The notes below the pieces were generated by a model. That model was not told where the DNA came from. It searched no databases and worked only from the letters and a program-made list of their open reading frames with translations. Both the position numbers and the translations under genes were made by a program. Positions 10,095 through 19,449 of a DNA stretch of 64,000 bases are shown here, piece after piece; the stretch's first letter is position 1, and each line of letters starts with the position of its first letter. Origin of the DNA: Thysanoteuthis rhombus (taxonomy: Eukaryota > Mollusca > Cephalopoda > Oegopsida > Thysanoteuthidae); NCBI GenBank assembly GCA_963457665.1, contig OY735219.1, positions 16,122,032 to 16,186,031 on the forward strand, given 5' to 3'.

Positions 10095-10770
10095 CTCATT
10101 CTTACTTTTATTCTGACTGAAGATGATTACGGCAGCTTTTGTATTTCATGTATAATAAATGAGAAATAATTACGTGAATTTTCATGAAAATATGACTTGT
10201 CGCTGTGATAAGAGACTTGCGTGCCAATTGGTTGGAAAAGATTTCAAATTACAGTGTTAATCTCATGTATTCTGATTGAAAATGATTGCTTAAATCTTCG
10301 TGTTGTATCAATAATGAATAAAAAATTGTTTAGAAATTTTTTTTATTCATAAATGATGTAGATAAATATTATTTATTAAAATGAAATAAGCCCTAGCACA
10401 TTTGTATCATGAATTTTCGTAGAAAGGTAAGAATCATTGGTTTGCTTCAGTTGGTAAGAGAGCTGTCAACCAATCACTATTTCAAATCATGGAAGGGAAA
10501 CGTTTATTTCATGAATACATATTTATTTATTTAAATGATATTACCCCCATGTATCCAAAACAAAATTTTTTTCAGATTTGTAAGACTCGCTAGTTTAGCT
10601 CAGTTAGTAAGAGACCTGTCTCTTGATTATTTGGTTGTGATTTCAAATCATAGTAGGGAAATGTTGATTTTATGTATTGGCTTGGTTTAACATTACAGGT
10701 CAGTCAAGTGGTGAGTTTATTTCCCTGAACTTGATGGGGATGGTTCTTTTTATTTTTATAGTAGACAGAC
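10095..10770 (+). mobile_element. SINE-B tandem: two companion segments and up to three tRNA-like heads
   Basis: Companion segments (GATGATTACGGCAGCTTTTG at about 10123, GATTGCTTAAATCTTCGTG at about 10284) alternate with heads. Head traces occur at about 10205-10262, 10440-10500 (CTTCAGTTGGTAAGAGAGC, TTCAAATCATGG) and 10590-10665. The last is the best preserved: A box TAGCTCAGTTAGTAAGAG and B box GGTTGTGATTTCAAATC. Position 10620 onward continues into the AGTAGGGAAATGTTGATTTT tail and then a TTTATAGTAGACAGACAAAG segment. Multimeric SINEs arise by tandem retroposition or recombination; which applies is not visible. Confidence 0.65.
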
Positions 10771-10794
10771 AAAGTCATCTCTGGAATTTGATAA

Positions 10795-11020
10795 AGTAAA
10801 AAAAATGGAGGAAAATAATTGAAGGAAAAATATGGAAGAACTATGAGACAAAGTAAATAAGAGATGGAGGAAGAGGAAGGGAGAAAAATGTAAACCAAGC
10901 AAGTTGGAATGATTAAGATGAGGATAGAAAGAAAATGATGAATGATGAGAAAGTAAAGGATCAAGAGGATGAGGAAAGATAAAGAAGTGGAAGAAAGAGG
11001 AACTTCAATCGAAGTGGTGC
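10795..11020 (+). other. Purine-rich strand-asymmetric tract
   Basis: For about 225 bp the plus strand is overwhelmingly A and G, built from short AGGA, GGAGGAAG, GATGAG and AAGAAGTGG words with no fixed period. The 136-codon minus-strand frame through it is a serine/leucine/isoleucine artefact of the composition. Such tracts can form triplex or H-DNA; no function is shown. Confidence 0.7.
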
Positions 11021-11029
11021 TAAGATACA

Positions 11030-11528
11030 GGGGCTGTCCAGTAAATATCCAGTCATTTGATATTAACAAAAAAAAATGGCCTACCGAGAGCAATGGTATT
11101 TTAAGCCTCATCAAAGTACTCCCTTTAGCACCTCACTCATTCATCTCTCTGTCCTTTCTATTTTTTCAAGAGTCTGCAAAGTCCTTTTTCTTCATAATCT
11201 CATCCATAGTCTGAAATCTCTTTCAGAAAAGCCAGAAGTAGTAGGAACTATTGTGGGTGGGTGGGGGATCTGCCAGATCTAGGTGATGCAATGTTTTGCC
11301 AAAAGATCCTACAAGATATGAAGAATGACTGGCTCAGTCATTGTGAATGTGACAGGCACACAGCCCACAAACTCACTCTCTGTTGGCAGTAAGAGGTCAT
11401 TAACACTTTTGGAGGGTCTTCAAGCATGCACAGTTAGATCCTCTTTGATTAGTTGCCAGGTTACATAAAGGCCACGTGACCAGTTCTCAAGATATTCAAA
11501 ATAGCTAGATACTTTCTGGACAGACCTT
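11030..11528 (-). mobile_element. Internally deleted mariner-like element, copy 2
   Basis: It is the inverted counterpart of 1159-1678. Left end GGGGCTGTCCAGTAAATATC and right end (other strand) AGGTCTGTCCAGAAAGTATC are imperfect inverted repeats that match mariner termini. Shared landmarks with copy 1, in order on the minus strand, are a TTGAGAACTGG block after the 5' end, CTGGCAACTAATCA, CACATTCACAATGAC, GCAAAACATTGCATC, TTCTGGCTTTTCTGAAAGAG, ATTTCAGACTATGGATGA, GGGAGTACTTTGATG and the 3' end. The coding remnant is frameshifted. Length (about 500 bp) and breakpoints agree with copy 1. Confidence 0.8.
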
Positions 11529-11594
11529 ATATAAAGGAGAAATATGAAAAAGAAACAAGAGAGACAGGTGTGGCTTGACATTTTTCTATACATA

Positions 11595-11745
11595 ATGAGT
11601 TTAAAATTTATTTATATTTCCAGCTCTATAACTTCTTTGCTGTAGCCTGTACACTTGACACATACATACATAGCTATCCTGACTTGCTTACAAGCTGAAA
11701 AAACCTGCGTAGATAGTTTTGGTTGATGATTTCTAATAATACAGG
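11595..11745 (-). repeat. R1 repeat, 5' part (minus)
   Basis: On the plus strand the blocks run TTTCCAGCTCTATAAC, TGTAGCCTGTACACTTGACA, CATACATACATAGCTATCC, GCTGAAAAAACC and GTTTTGGTTGATGATTTCTA, which is the left end of R1 in reverse. It abuts the mariner element with only about 65 bp between. Confidence 0.7.
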
Positions 11746-12107
11746 TGTATGCAAGAGGAAGGAAAGAGGAGATAGTTCTGGAGACAGATCAAGAGAGAAG
11801 ATTTCATGAGAAATAGTAGATATTTAAACAAGAATGGCTACAGGATACTGGACCAGAGGAAGGTTGCAAGTTGCCATGGTAAATTGACAGGTGGATTTAA
11901 ATTGATTGTTTCCCAAATTGAACAATCAAAGTGAGGTCCAAAACCAATTAACTCGTCAGCCCCCAGACAAATAAAATCAACAGAGGGAAAATTAAATAAA
12001 CATAAAAACTCCATGGATTAAATGTATAAACAATGTTTGGGGAATGAGTCATTTAGGACTGTTATTATAAGAACTTCAAGTTTACAATGCTTCAAGTGAC
12101 CTATTGG

Positions 12108-12172
12108 AAACAGTCACTGAAAACTGTCAACGTTGGTTTATTTAGTTTTTAAGTGATTCTGACTGACTGGCG

Positions 12173-12217
<45 letters not shown>

Positions 12218-12602
12218 GGTGTGCATGTCATGTGTACAGGCTGTGCCAATGGAGCTAGAGTGTTGAAAATTAACATTTACTCCTTATTATACCCCCCCCC
12301 CAAAAAAAAATTTTTGATGTTTCGACACCTCCTTCCCCGTAAGTGTGGCGGGGTGGATTCAAAATTTAACTCAATGCTAAATTGATCCTTCAGTTTGTGT
12401 CCAGCTGTGTTCACACTTCTTATTTTAAAGTTTGGACTCTTTTTTTAGTCATCACTGCCCAACAAAAGGCAAGATAAGTAACGTTCATTGATCACCCCGC
12501 CCTTTTTCCAAGTTCCTAATTGATCAGTCCCAACATGTTATACTGTCAAAAGACATTGATCAGGTGACTCTTTCTACTGAGTGACTTACAAGACCTGTTT
12601 CT
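12108..12602 (+). repeat. R1 repeat, near full-length copy
   Basis: All R1 landmarks are present in order: AACTGTCAACGTTGGTTT, GACTGACTGGCG, GTGTACAGGCTGTGCCAATG, GAGCTAGAGTGTTGAAAAT, TTTACTCCTTATTAT, ATGCTAAATTGATCCTTCAG, GTTCACACTTCTTATTTT, AGTCATCACTGCCCAACAAA, GTTCATTGATCACC, AATTGATCAGTCCCAACATG, CAAAAGACATTGATCAGGTG and ACAAGACCTGT. A 40-bp (TA)n run (about 12174-12213) has expanded inside the TATGTATG part. Confidence 0.82.
12174..12213. repeat. (TA)n microsatellite inside R1
   Basis: An uninterrupted TA run replacing the TATGTATGTATCACATG stretch of R1, which suggests that this family can seed microsatellites. Confidence 0.95.
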
Positions 12603-12989
12603 GATTTTGATTTAGATGATAGCATCGTATCCGAATAATGTCAACTCAGACACATTAATAGAATTGAGTCTTCAGAATATATCAAAGATAGGAATTCTTG
12701 AAAGTCATTGAAAACTTACCAGTTGAAACATTACTAATGTCTTGCCAATTTTGAGGTAAGTGTAGAGTTATTGTTAATATCTCTCCACATCTTGTAGTTT
12801 CTATGTGATTTGTGTGCACTGAATGTTTGTGGAAATGTAAACTTCCAAGTTGTCTCAAAGTATTTGAAAAACCTACCAACTAATTAACAGAAACCATTAG
12901 CGGACAGATTATTTACAATGAAGATGATTATAATATATTATTATTATTCTTGGAATCAGAACTATAATTATCAATCATAACTAATCTTT

Positions 12990-13080
12990 TGTGTGCACAT
13001 TATTTTTCCTTTGTGCTCTGGTTGCGAAACAAGTGTGCATATGCACAATTTAGGGGGAACTATGCCAATAACTCTTGTTA
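12990..13080 (+). mobile_element. hAT-like MITE fragment (GTGTGCATATGCACA type)
   Basis: TTGTGTGCACATTATTTTTC, GTTGCGAAACAAGTGTGCAT, ATGCACAATTTAGGGGGAAC recall a common hAT-derived terminus in animals ('gtgcgcacaa.ttagagggaac'). Related sequence is at 26165-26260 and, with both ends, at 30062-30305. Confidence 0.5.
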
Positions 13081-13167
13081 ATCGAATATTGTTTACCTAT
13101 AGATATGTTCTTTTAAAGTTAACTTTAGATTTATAATTGTTTCATGGATAAGATGCGTAATAGTTTT

Positions 13168-13350
13168 ATAAGAAATAGTCAACAAAAACTGTCTACATTG
13201 GTTTCCTCAGTTTATAAGCTGATCTGGCTGGCTATGTGCGTATGTATCACAGGTACCGGCTGCACCGATGGAGCTCGTAGGTTAAAATTTGTAGTATTTA
13301 CTCCTTACTATGTCTAGAAAAAACTTCTTTTTTTTTTTCCTTTTTATAAA
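13168..13350 (+). repeat. R1 repeat, 5' half
   Basis: It has CAACAAAAACTGTCTACATTG, GGTTTCCTCAGTTTATAAGC, GGCTGGCTATGTGCGTATGT, ACCGGCTGCACCGATGGAGC and TTACTCCTTACTATGTCTAG. It stops in an A/T linker; the right half is missing. Confidence 0.78.
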
Positions 13351-13599
13351 ATGAATAGTACATAAACCAGGTTAATTAATAATTCGTAATTTGATATGAA
13401 AAAAACAAAAAAAACAAGAAGGCATTTTGTAAAGAATGGGGGAGAAACACAACTCCTAACTCTTCTCAATGTATGTCTGAGTTGAATCACACTGAATTTT
13501 TTCTGCTACATACAAATATTCCACAAGTCGATATATAAAATTACCTTTATGCGTATGCAAGTGTTATTCCTAGAATTACTCTTCCCATTGCCTTCTGTG

Positions 13600-13702
13600 C
13601 GAAAAACGTCAACATTCTTATTACAGAATAATAATATACTTCCTATTGCTGCACGGTGGACTGCATTTGGCCAACGGGCTCTAGTTTGCTGACCCCTTTG
13701 AG
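13600..13702 (-). mobile_element. hAT-type terminal fragment
   Basis: On the minus strand from 13702 it reads AAAGGGGTCAGCAAACTAGA, then GCCCGTTGGCCAAATGC and AGTCCACCGTGCAGC. CAGGGGTC(A/G)GCAAACT followed by a 'gcccgnnggcc' block is a well-known hAT (Charlie-like) terminus. The other end was not found. The 105-codon minus-strand frame spanning it has no domain. Confidence 0.5.
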
Positions 13703-13705
13703 TAA

Positions 13706-14317
13706 TGAGCTCTTTGCACAAATTAAAAAACCTGAAGAACCAAATGTTAACCAGATTGTCTTCCCTACCGGAAAACAAAAATAAGGCTAACATTGAAGAT
13801 AATAATGAAGAATTAAACTCCAATCGTCAATCAGGGCTATCTTAAGAATATTTAAGGGGACCCTTCCTCTCCCCTCTGTGCCAGGTTAAGCATTGTATTG
13901 GATTTGGCTTGCAGGCTGTAGTGCCAACCCTGATTTAATACATGAATTCAATAGTCAAGAACTGATTCAAACATAGGTTCAGAGAGGGTTCTATGTGCCT
14001 GCCATCTAATAATATAAACTTTAATTCTTATTTTTCTAACTGTATTTTGAGACCTCTAAAATTTATGACCCTATTGTTGACACTCCTATATACATACCTT
14101 CTCTTTGTCTCCCCCCCCTCGATCACTCACTTTTCCTTAGCTCACCTTTAATCCCCACCTCTCTCTCTCTTTCTCTGTTAATTGCCACTACCCTTAACAG
14201 CCAGGGTGGGGGGGGTCTATCATTATGGCGAGTTTTTTATTTTTATGATCTGACATCCAACAGTTCAAAATTGAAATTTTGTTTACATGCGCACCCTCAG
14301 TGAAGAATGGAAAATAT
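13706..14317. other. Unassigned stretch with pyrimidine-rich block
   Basis: About 14100-14180 is C/T-rich on the plus strand (CCCCCCC and CTCTCTCTCTTTC words). An ATCAGGG / CCCTGAT inverted word pair brackets about 13830-13934 but is too short to call an element. Confidence 0.4.
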
Positions 14318-14557
14318 TTTTGATTTTTGAAAATTTCCCACCTATATAGGTTCGATTGGGGGGATCAATTTACAATGGAAGTTTACGCCATATTGGTCAC
14401 TTAATTAGCATCTGTCAGCATTCATGATAATTTTTTGAAAATATGTACTTTTTATCGATCACAGCCCAAAAAAGATAAGAAAAGAAACTTATTCATTGAT
14501 CACCCCTTTCTCCAATTTCTTAATTGATCAACCTATTGAGTGACTAACTAGACCTGT
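14318..14557 (+). repeat. R1 repeat, 3' half
   Basis: It begins at TTTTTGAAAATTTCCCACC and includes GATCAATTTACAATGGAAG, GTCAGCATTCATGATAATTT, TTATTCATTGATCACCCC and ATTGAGTGACTAACTAGACC. About 30 bp (the CAACATGGCATGCTGCC block) are deleted between AATTGATCAACC and the end. Confidence 0.78.
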
Positions 14558-14685
14558 AAATTTATAACTCAAACTATACTGGTAGAATTTCCATCAAGGT
14601 AACTTGATTTTACTACCACCACTATTTAATTTGCTAGGTGAATAGTTGCATGGCGGTGATTCCTTTTTTCCCTTGGAATGCTAGT

Positions 14686-14745
14686 TCTCTCTTTTGCTAT
14701 CAACATCTTTCTCTCTTTTGCTATCAACATCTTTCTCTCTTTCGA
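14686..14745 (+). repeat. 24-bp tandem repeat, about 2.4 copies
   Basis: The unit CTCTCTTTTGCTATCAACAT plus CTTT is repeated twice and begins a third time before diverging to CTCTCTTTCGATCTC. The copies are identical, so the expansion is young. Confidence 0.88.
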
Positions 14746-15284
14746 TCTCTGATTTTTCTCATAACTCTCTGTCCCACCAGCACGCTAATGATTCTGATGA
14801 CCTAATTATTGTAACTCAATCCCCACCTTTTAAATCACTATGTAAGATCTCAGTCAGCCACACATTCCAGTCCTCCTGGGAACAACAAATTCAAAGGTGG
14901 AGGGTATACTCAAATCTTTGCTAAAGAAATTTAATCCATTGCACTCACCAGATGATCTGATTTCTGAAGAATTTAAAACCTCAGGTCTAACTTGACATGA
15001 CCTGGCTTTGATACCTTTCAGTTGATATAAGCAGTTGGTGTTATCTACTCGTATAATGAACAGTGTGATTTTCTTGGTTTTCTCTCTGTAACCATGAACT
15101 CTTCAACTTGAACAAAATAAGTTCATTAACTAAAATATTTCCTTCCCACCATTTCAAATAATGGACTCTACCACTGAAATCTGTATTTTAATTTCTTTCC
15201 TAAGAAAACCATCAAATTGAATTCAAATCTAAGAAGTCCTTGCTCTTTGTAAGTTTGTTTTATACCACTTTTTTACTTTATAGA

Positions 15285-15570
15285 AAGAAGGCAAAAAACA
15301 AAATAGTGTTCAGCTTTTGTTTTGCAGCAGGCCATTATAGAGTAGTGCACACCCCATTCCTGTCTCTTCAAAACCAAAGACACCTGTATCTCTTATTACC
15401 TTGGCTTCCTAATGTTGAACCAAATAAACCATCCTAATCATTTAGTCTGGCAATGCTCAAAAGTTTTTCCGTTATAAAGTAATAGTTATAACTTTGTTGC
15501 TTTACACTCAAGCTTACAAAAGTCTTTCATAAGAATGCGCTACTATTGGATAGCACAGGAAACTGTATAT
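15285..15570 (+). repeat. R3 repeat copy 1
   Basis: A moderately repetitive non-coding family. Landmarks are GCAAAAAACAAAATAGTGTT, CAGCTTTTGTTTTGCAGCAG, GCCATTATAGAGTAGTGCAC, CTGGCAATGCTCAAAAG, TTACAAAAGTCTTTCATAAG and AATGCGCTACTATTGGATAG. The same order is seen at 26630-26925 and 47262-47485, all in this orientation. Confidence 0.62.
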
Positions 15571-15704
15571 CAGTAAAATGACCAACTAGTATTCATATAA
15601 CTGTCTAATAGAGAAGCTCATTTTCTTGGAATGCCTTCTTATTACTTGTATATTATTAGAATCTAATGAAAATTTGAACAATAACTTTTTTTTCATTTTA
15701 TTTT

Positions 15705-15955
15705 TATTCTAAATTCTTCCCCCTGATAGTTTTTTTAGTGAGGGGTGTTTAGTTTACAATGTAAGTTTAAGTTGTAGTTGATACCCGTATGTTTTTTGAA
15801 AATTCAGACTTTTTAGTGATTACTGTCACAGAAGTAACTTATTCAATGATCACTACTTTTTTCTGATGTTTCAATTGATCACCCCCAACATGGCATACTG
15901 CCAAAAGATATTGGTCATGTGATAGTTCCTATTCAGTGACTAACCAGACCTGTAA
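15705..15955 (+). repeat. R1 repeat, 3' half
   Basis: It reads from TTTTTAGTGAGGGG through AATTTACAATGTAAG-like, TTGAAAATTCAGACTTTTTA, TAACTTATTCAATGATCAC, CCCCCAACATGGCATACTGC, AAAAGATATTGGTCATGTG and GTGACTAACCAGACCTGT. The GGCAGCATTC block is reduced. It faces the minus copy at 16158 tail to tail. Confidence 0.82.
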
Positions 15956-16157
15956 GTTTCTTTTACAAAGATTATATTTTTAAAGTGTTGCTTCAAATTG
16001 GCAGCAATAATCACTTGGCATTTACAGGGCCATAGACAAGGGTCTAAGAAAGAGTTTTGCTATTTGACTGACACTTGAAGTAAAATAATTTCTTTTAAAG
16101 ATTCTGCTTCAACATATCATGACATTAATTGCTAAGCTTCTCCTTGAAATTGATAAA

Positions 16158-16525
16158 ACAGGTCTGGTTAGTCACTTAATAGAAATCATCATATGACCAA
16201 GATCATGTGGCAGCATGCCAAGTGGGGTAGTAATCTATCAAAAAATTGGAATAAGGGGTAATCAATGAATAAGTTACTTCTCCTGCTTTTTGTTGGATCG
16301 TTAAAAGTTTGAACTTTCAAAAAACAAGCAAGTATGAACTAATGATCAATTTAGCATAAAATTACCTTGTAAATTGATCCTACCCACCGAAAAATCTATT
16401 TTGGGGGGAATTTCGAAAAAAAACAATACCTTTTTACAAGATGTAACTAGGAGTATATGTTCAAATATTCAGCTGTCTAGCTTCATTGGTACAGCCCATT
16501 CACATGATACATATATGTACATTAG
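16158..16525 (-). repeat. R1 repeat (minus), 3' part and middle
   Basis: Reverse-order landmarks are ACAGGTCTGGTTAGTCAC, GGCAGCATGCCAAGTGGGG, AATCAATGAATAAGTTACTT, CAAAAAACAAGCAAGTATGA, GATCAATTTAGCATAAAATT, TCAGCTGTCTAGCTTCATTG and GTACAGCCCATTCACATGAT. The GCC(A)GCC(A) leader end is missing. Confidence 0.82.
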
Positions 16526-16585
16526 AGGGTTAGGAGTGAAAATGTTATTAGTTTGAAAATTGCATTGTCTGAACATTGAGGGAAA

Positions 16586-16957
16586 ACAGAACTAGTTAGT
16601 CACTCAATAGAAACTGTCTCATAACCCACGTCTTTTGGCAGCATTCAGTGTTGGGAGTTTTCAATTGGAAAATTTGAGAAGAGGGTGATGTATTAATGAG
16701 TAACTTCTGTTGCCTATTGTTGGGCACAGATCACTAAATCATAAATAGCAAATATTACATAGCAAATTAAAACCCCCACTAAAAACTTCTCGGTAGTGGA
16801 GGGATTTGAAGAAACAAACAAATGTTTTGTTTTTTTTTAGACATCATCATCAGTCTTTCGACATCTGTTGGAGGACATACACCTTCCCCAGGTTTTAGAC
16901 ATAATAAGGTGTAAAAGCAAACCATGTTGACAGTTTTGATTGATGGTTTCTTATTAT
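16586..16957 (-). repeat. R1 repeat (minus) with altered 5' part
   Basis: ACTAGTTAGTCACTCAATAG, AACTGTCTCATAACCCACG, TTTTGGCAGCATTCAGTG, GTTGGGCACAGATCAC are followed by a diverged middle and the terminal GTTGACAGTTTTGATTGATG. Only about 60 bp separate it from the preceding copy in the same orientation. Confidence 0.75.
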
Positions 16958-17255
16958 GGTAGGATAACTTGAACAAGATTGTCCTTACTTTTTTTTTTCT
17001 TCTTTTTATAGATGAAGCATTTTCAATCATTAATAATTTTTGACTGGTATTTGCTTTCATCTTAGTTTCTTTTCATTGCAACTACTTTAGCCACCAGTCT
17101 ACAGTAATGAATGAAAGGTGTGAATTTAGAAATAAAACATGTGCTCTCAGTGAGACTCAAATTCAATTCTCATCTCTTTTTCCTCATGGAAGCTTATGGT
17201 GTCAAGGAATAGGAGAAAGATGAAAGGGTTGGTTTGAGGATTGAATTCGAACATT
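16958..17255. other. Unassigned AT-rich stretch
   Basis: No gene or RNA is supported between the R1 copy and the tRNA-like segment. Confidence 0.35.
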
Positions 17256-17325
17256 CTTGTAGCTCAAGATAACAAGGCATCCCTGAGACAAGGGATGCGA
17301 GTTTGAGTCTGACTGAGAGCTTATA
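17256..17325 (+). repeat. Degenerate tRNA-like segment
   Basis: TTGTAGCTCAAGATAACAAG resembles a D-arm/A-box region and GCGAGTTTGAGTCTGAC a T-arm/B-box. The spacing (about 30 nt) fits a tRNA, but the D-loop lacks the GG doublet and the acceptor stem does not pair. A tRNA-derived SINE head or dead tRNA copy is more likely than a gene. Confidence 0.4.
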
Positions 17326-18432
17326 CTTGATTTCCACTTCATGCTGACTGGATGAAAAGCAACTAAAATTAAGATGAAAGAAAATACTAGTTGAAAAGAA
17401 TAATAAACCGTTCTTGTCAGCTCATATGAAGCATATTAGTTGCCAAGAGTTACTTCAATGAACATTCCTATGCTAACATTCAGACAGGTATCAGTGCCAA
17501 TTAGCCATTTACCCTATTTCTTTTAAGCTTCAAAACACTTCTCATATATACAAATATAGTCACTCTTTGTTTTTTTCATATATTTCTTTTTGCTTCTATC
17601 ATTGAGATTGAGCAGATGTCAGTTCTAATCTGTTTTATAAGGATGTGGGTTTATGTGCATGTTTGTGTATGACAGATTTATCTATAAGGATATATGTGTA
17701 GTCCAAATATTTTTGAAGGAATGGGCATCTGGCCAAGTAAGCTCTTCTCCCAAACCTCACCACTGAGATGTCATGAAGGACCTGTCATGACAGCCTAGTA
17801 CATACACACACACACGGCCAGGGGTGGTGGTCTTATGAATGTCTTAGCTTTCCTAGAAGATTTTTGGATGTGTTTTTCCACAGCAGTAGGACCATAGCCA
17901 GCAGGGTCTGTATGCAGAATAACCCTCCTGTTCAAGCAATGAATATATTAAAAAGACATTTGGTTTTGCCAAAAACTAAATGCTCTCAATTCCAAAGTAT
18001 GGAAGCCTATGTATGAGAAACAGATCAGGTTGCATTCTCATTTTCTTGCCAACTAAAAAAACTCGCAATAGTAAATATAGGAAACTAGAAAATTTTTTAT
18101 CTAAAATTTCTTTCAGTGATTTTTGATGACAAATTTTGAAAAAAATATCACTTGTATCTCATTTCAAAGTTCATCACAATTTTGAAAATGTCATTAAAAT
18201 TTTTTAATCTTATCATAGATATCAGAAAATTTGGGGAGCTTCAAACTAGAAATAACCTGTTCCATTCATTTGAAATTGAAAATCAAGAATCGCTTTGCAT
18301 TCCAAGGGAAATAATGAATCACCGCTACTTATATATACTGCTTTTTACCTCATGAATTAAGCAGAGATGGCTGTGAAATAGAGTAAGGTTTGAATCCCAA
18401 ATTTATGATTGAAAAAAAAAACTAAGAAAAAC
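17326..18432. other. Unassigned stretch
   Basis: No exon was found. Around 17720-17930 the base composition is more balanced (CACCACTGAGATGTCATGAA, GGCCAGGGGTGGTGGTC, CAGCAGGGTCTGTATGCAGA), which suggests an unrecognised TE fragment. Confidence 0.35.
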
Positions 18433-18640
18433 AAGTCTGGTTAGTCACTGGATAAGGTGATAAATAAAAAAAATAAAAAGGGGTGACCAATGAATAAGTT
18501 TCTTTTTGGGGCTGCAATCACTAAAAAGTATAAATTTCCAAAAAACAAGCATGGATGATGCTGGACATAAACAAACGGGCCAATTTGGCATCAACTATCA
18601 TTAAAAATTGAACCCCTTAATGAAAACCCATTTAGGAGAT
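18433..18640 (-). repeat. R1 repeat (minus), shortened 3' part
   Basis: CAAGTCTGGTTAGTCACTGG is followed by a 50-bp deletion, then GGGGTGACCAATGAATAAGT, GCTGCAATCACTAAAAAGT, CAAAAAACAAGCATGGATG and GGGCCAATTTGGCATCAACT. It ends at ACCCCTTAATGAAAACCC. Confidence 0.78.
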
Positions 18641-18792
18641 GATTTTCAAGAACAAAAAAAACATTTGCCTTACTCATTGACATTGAGCAAAATTTCAAGT
18701 TTCTACAATGAACAGTTAGGGCTGGACAAAGTCCAGATAGATACATTAGAATGTCAGAACACATGAATAACTTGAATCCACAATATTGAAGG

Positions 18793-18895
18793 TTGCAATA
18801 ATTAATTGTAAGGAGATCCAAATAATCAACCTTAAGAAAAGGATTCTTTCAGTTGTCAATATGGGAATTCCATGTGATAATTACAGGTTGATTTT
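18793..18895 (+). repeat. R8 repeat copy 1
   Basis: TAAGGAGATCCAAATAATCA, ACCTTAAGAAAAGGATTC, TTCAGTTGTCAATATGGG and GATAATTACAGGTTGATTTT align in order with 20468-20570. Class unknown. Confidence 0.55.
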
Positions 18896-19370
18896 GATAA
18901 ATTCAGCCCCTGAAGGGCTTTACAAAAACATCTGAACAAAATTCTTGAAGTGGCTCCCCTGCATGATCAATATTATCCCTCTGTCTTTATAATTAAAAAC
19001 AGAAGAAATTAAATTTGCTTTATTTTGTGCTCTTTGAGAAAGGGGTACAATTTTAACCTTTTTACTGCTGCAGTGTTTAACTCTTAAATTCATATAAAAG
19101 ATTCAAATCTTGAAATCACAGTAATTACTTCAGATTCACTCTTCGATATATTTTTTTTTTATTCATTTCACCAAAGAGTTCCTTTTTGAAAAATCCTTTG
19201 CATTCAAAAGCAGTTTCAAGTGGTTTATGAACTTTCAAGTCAAAAGCCAGGATAACAAATGCTGATTTTCAACCATAGTCCTGAGTTCCATTTACTGCAC
19301 ATTTTCAAAAAATTGCTTTGTTGCATCAGACAGACTATCTTGACATACAACGGACATCAGAACCAAAATA

Positions 19371-19373
19371 GTG

Positions 19374-19447
<74 letters not shown>
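19371..19447. repeat. Compound (TG)n (TATG)n (TA)n microsatellite
   Basis: A TG run passes into TATG tetranucleotides and then TA. A CAC(A)CA-rich segment follows to 19477, so the stretch has dyad character overall. Confidence 0.96.

Positions 19448-19449
<2 letters not shown>

Noticed and set aside
10704-11114. 136-codon minus-strand open frame, the longest in the window
   Set aside because: Its length comes from the purine-rich strand bias at 10795-11020, and its N-terminal part overlaps the end of a dead mariner.
13831-13938. Small element with ATCAGGG/CCCTGAT ends
   Set aside because: The inverted match is only 7 bp, with no target duplication and no second copy.
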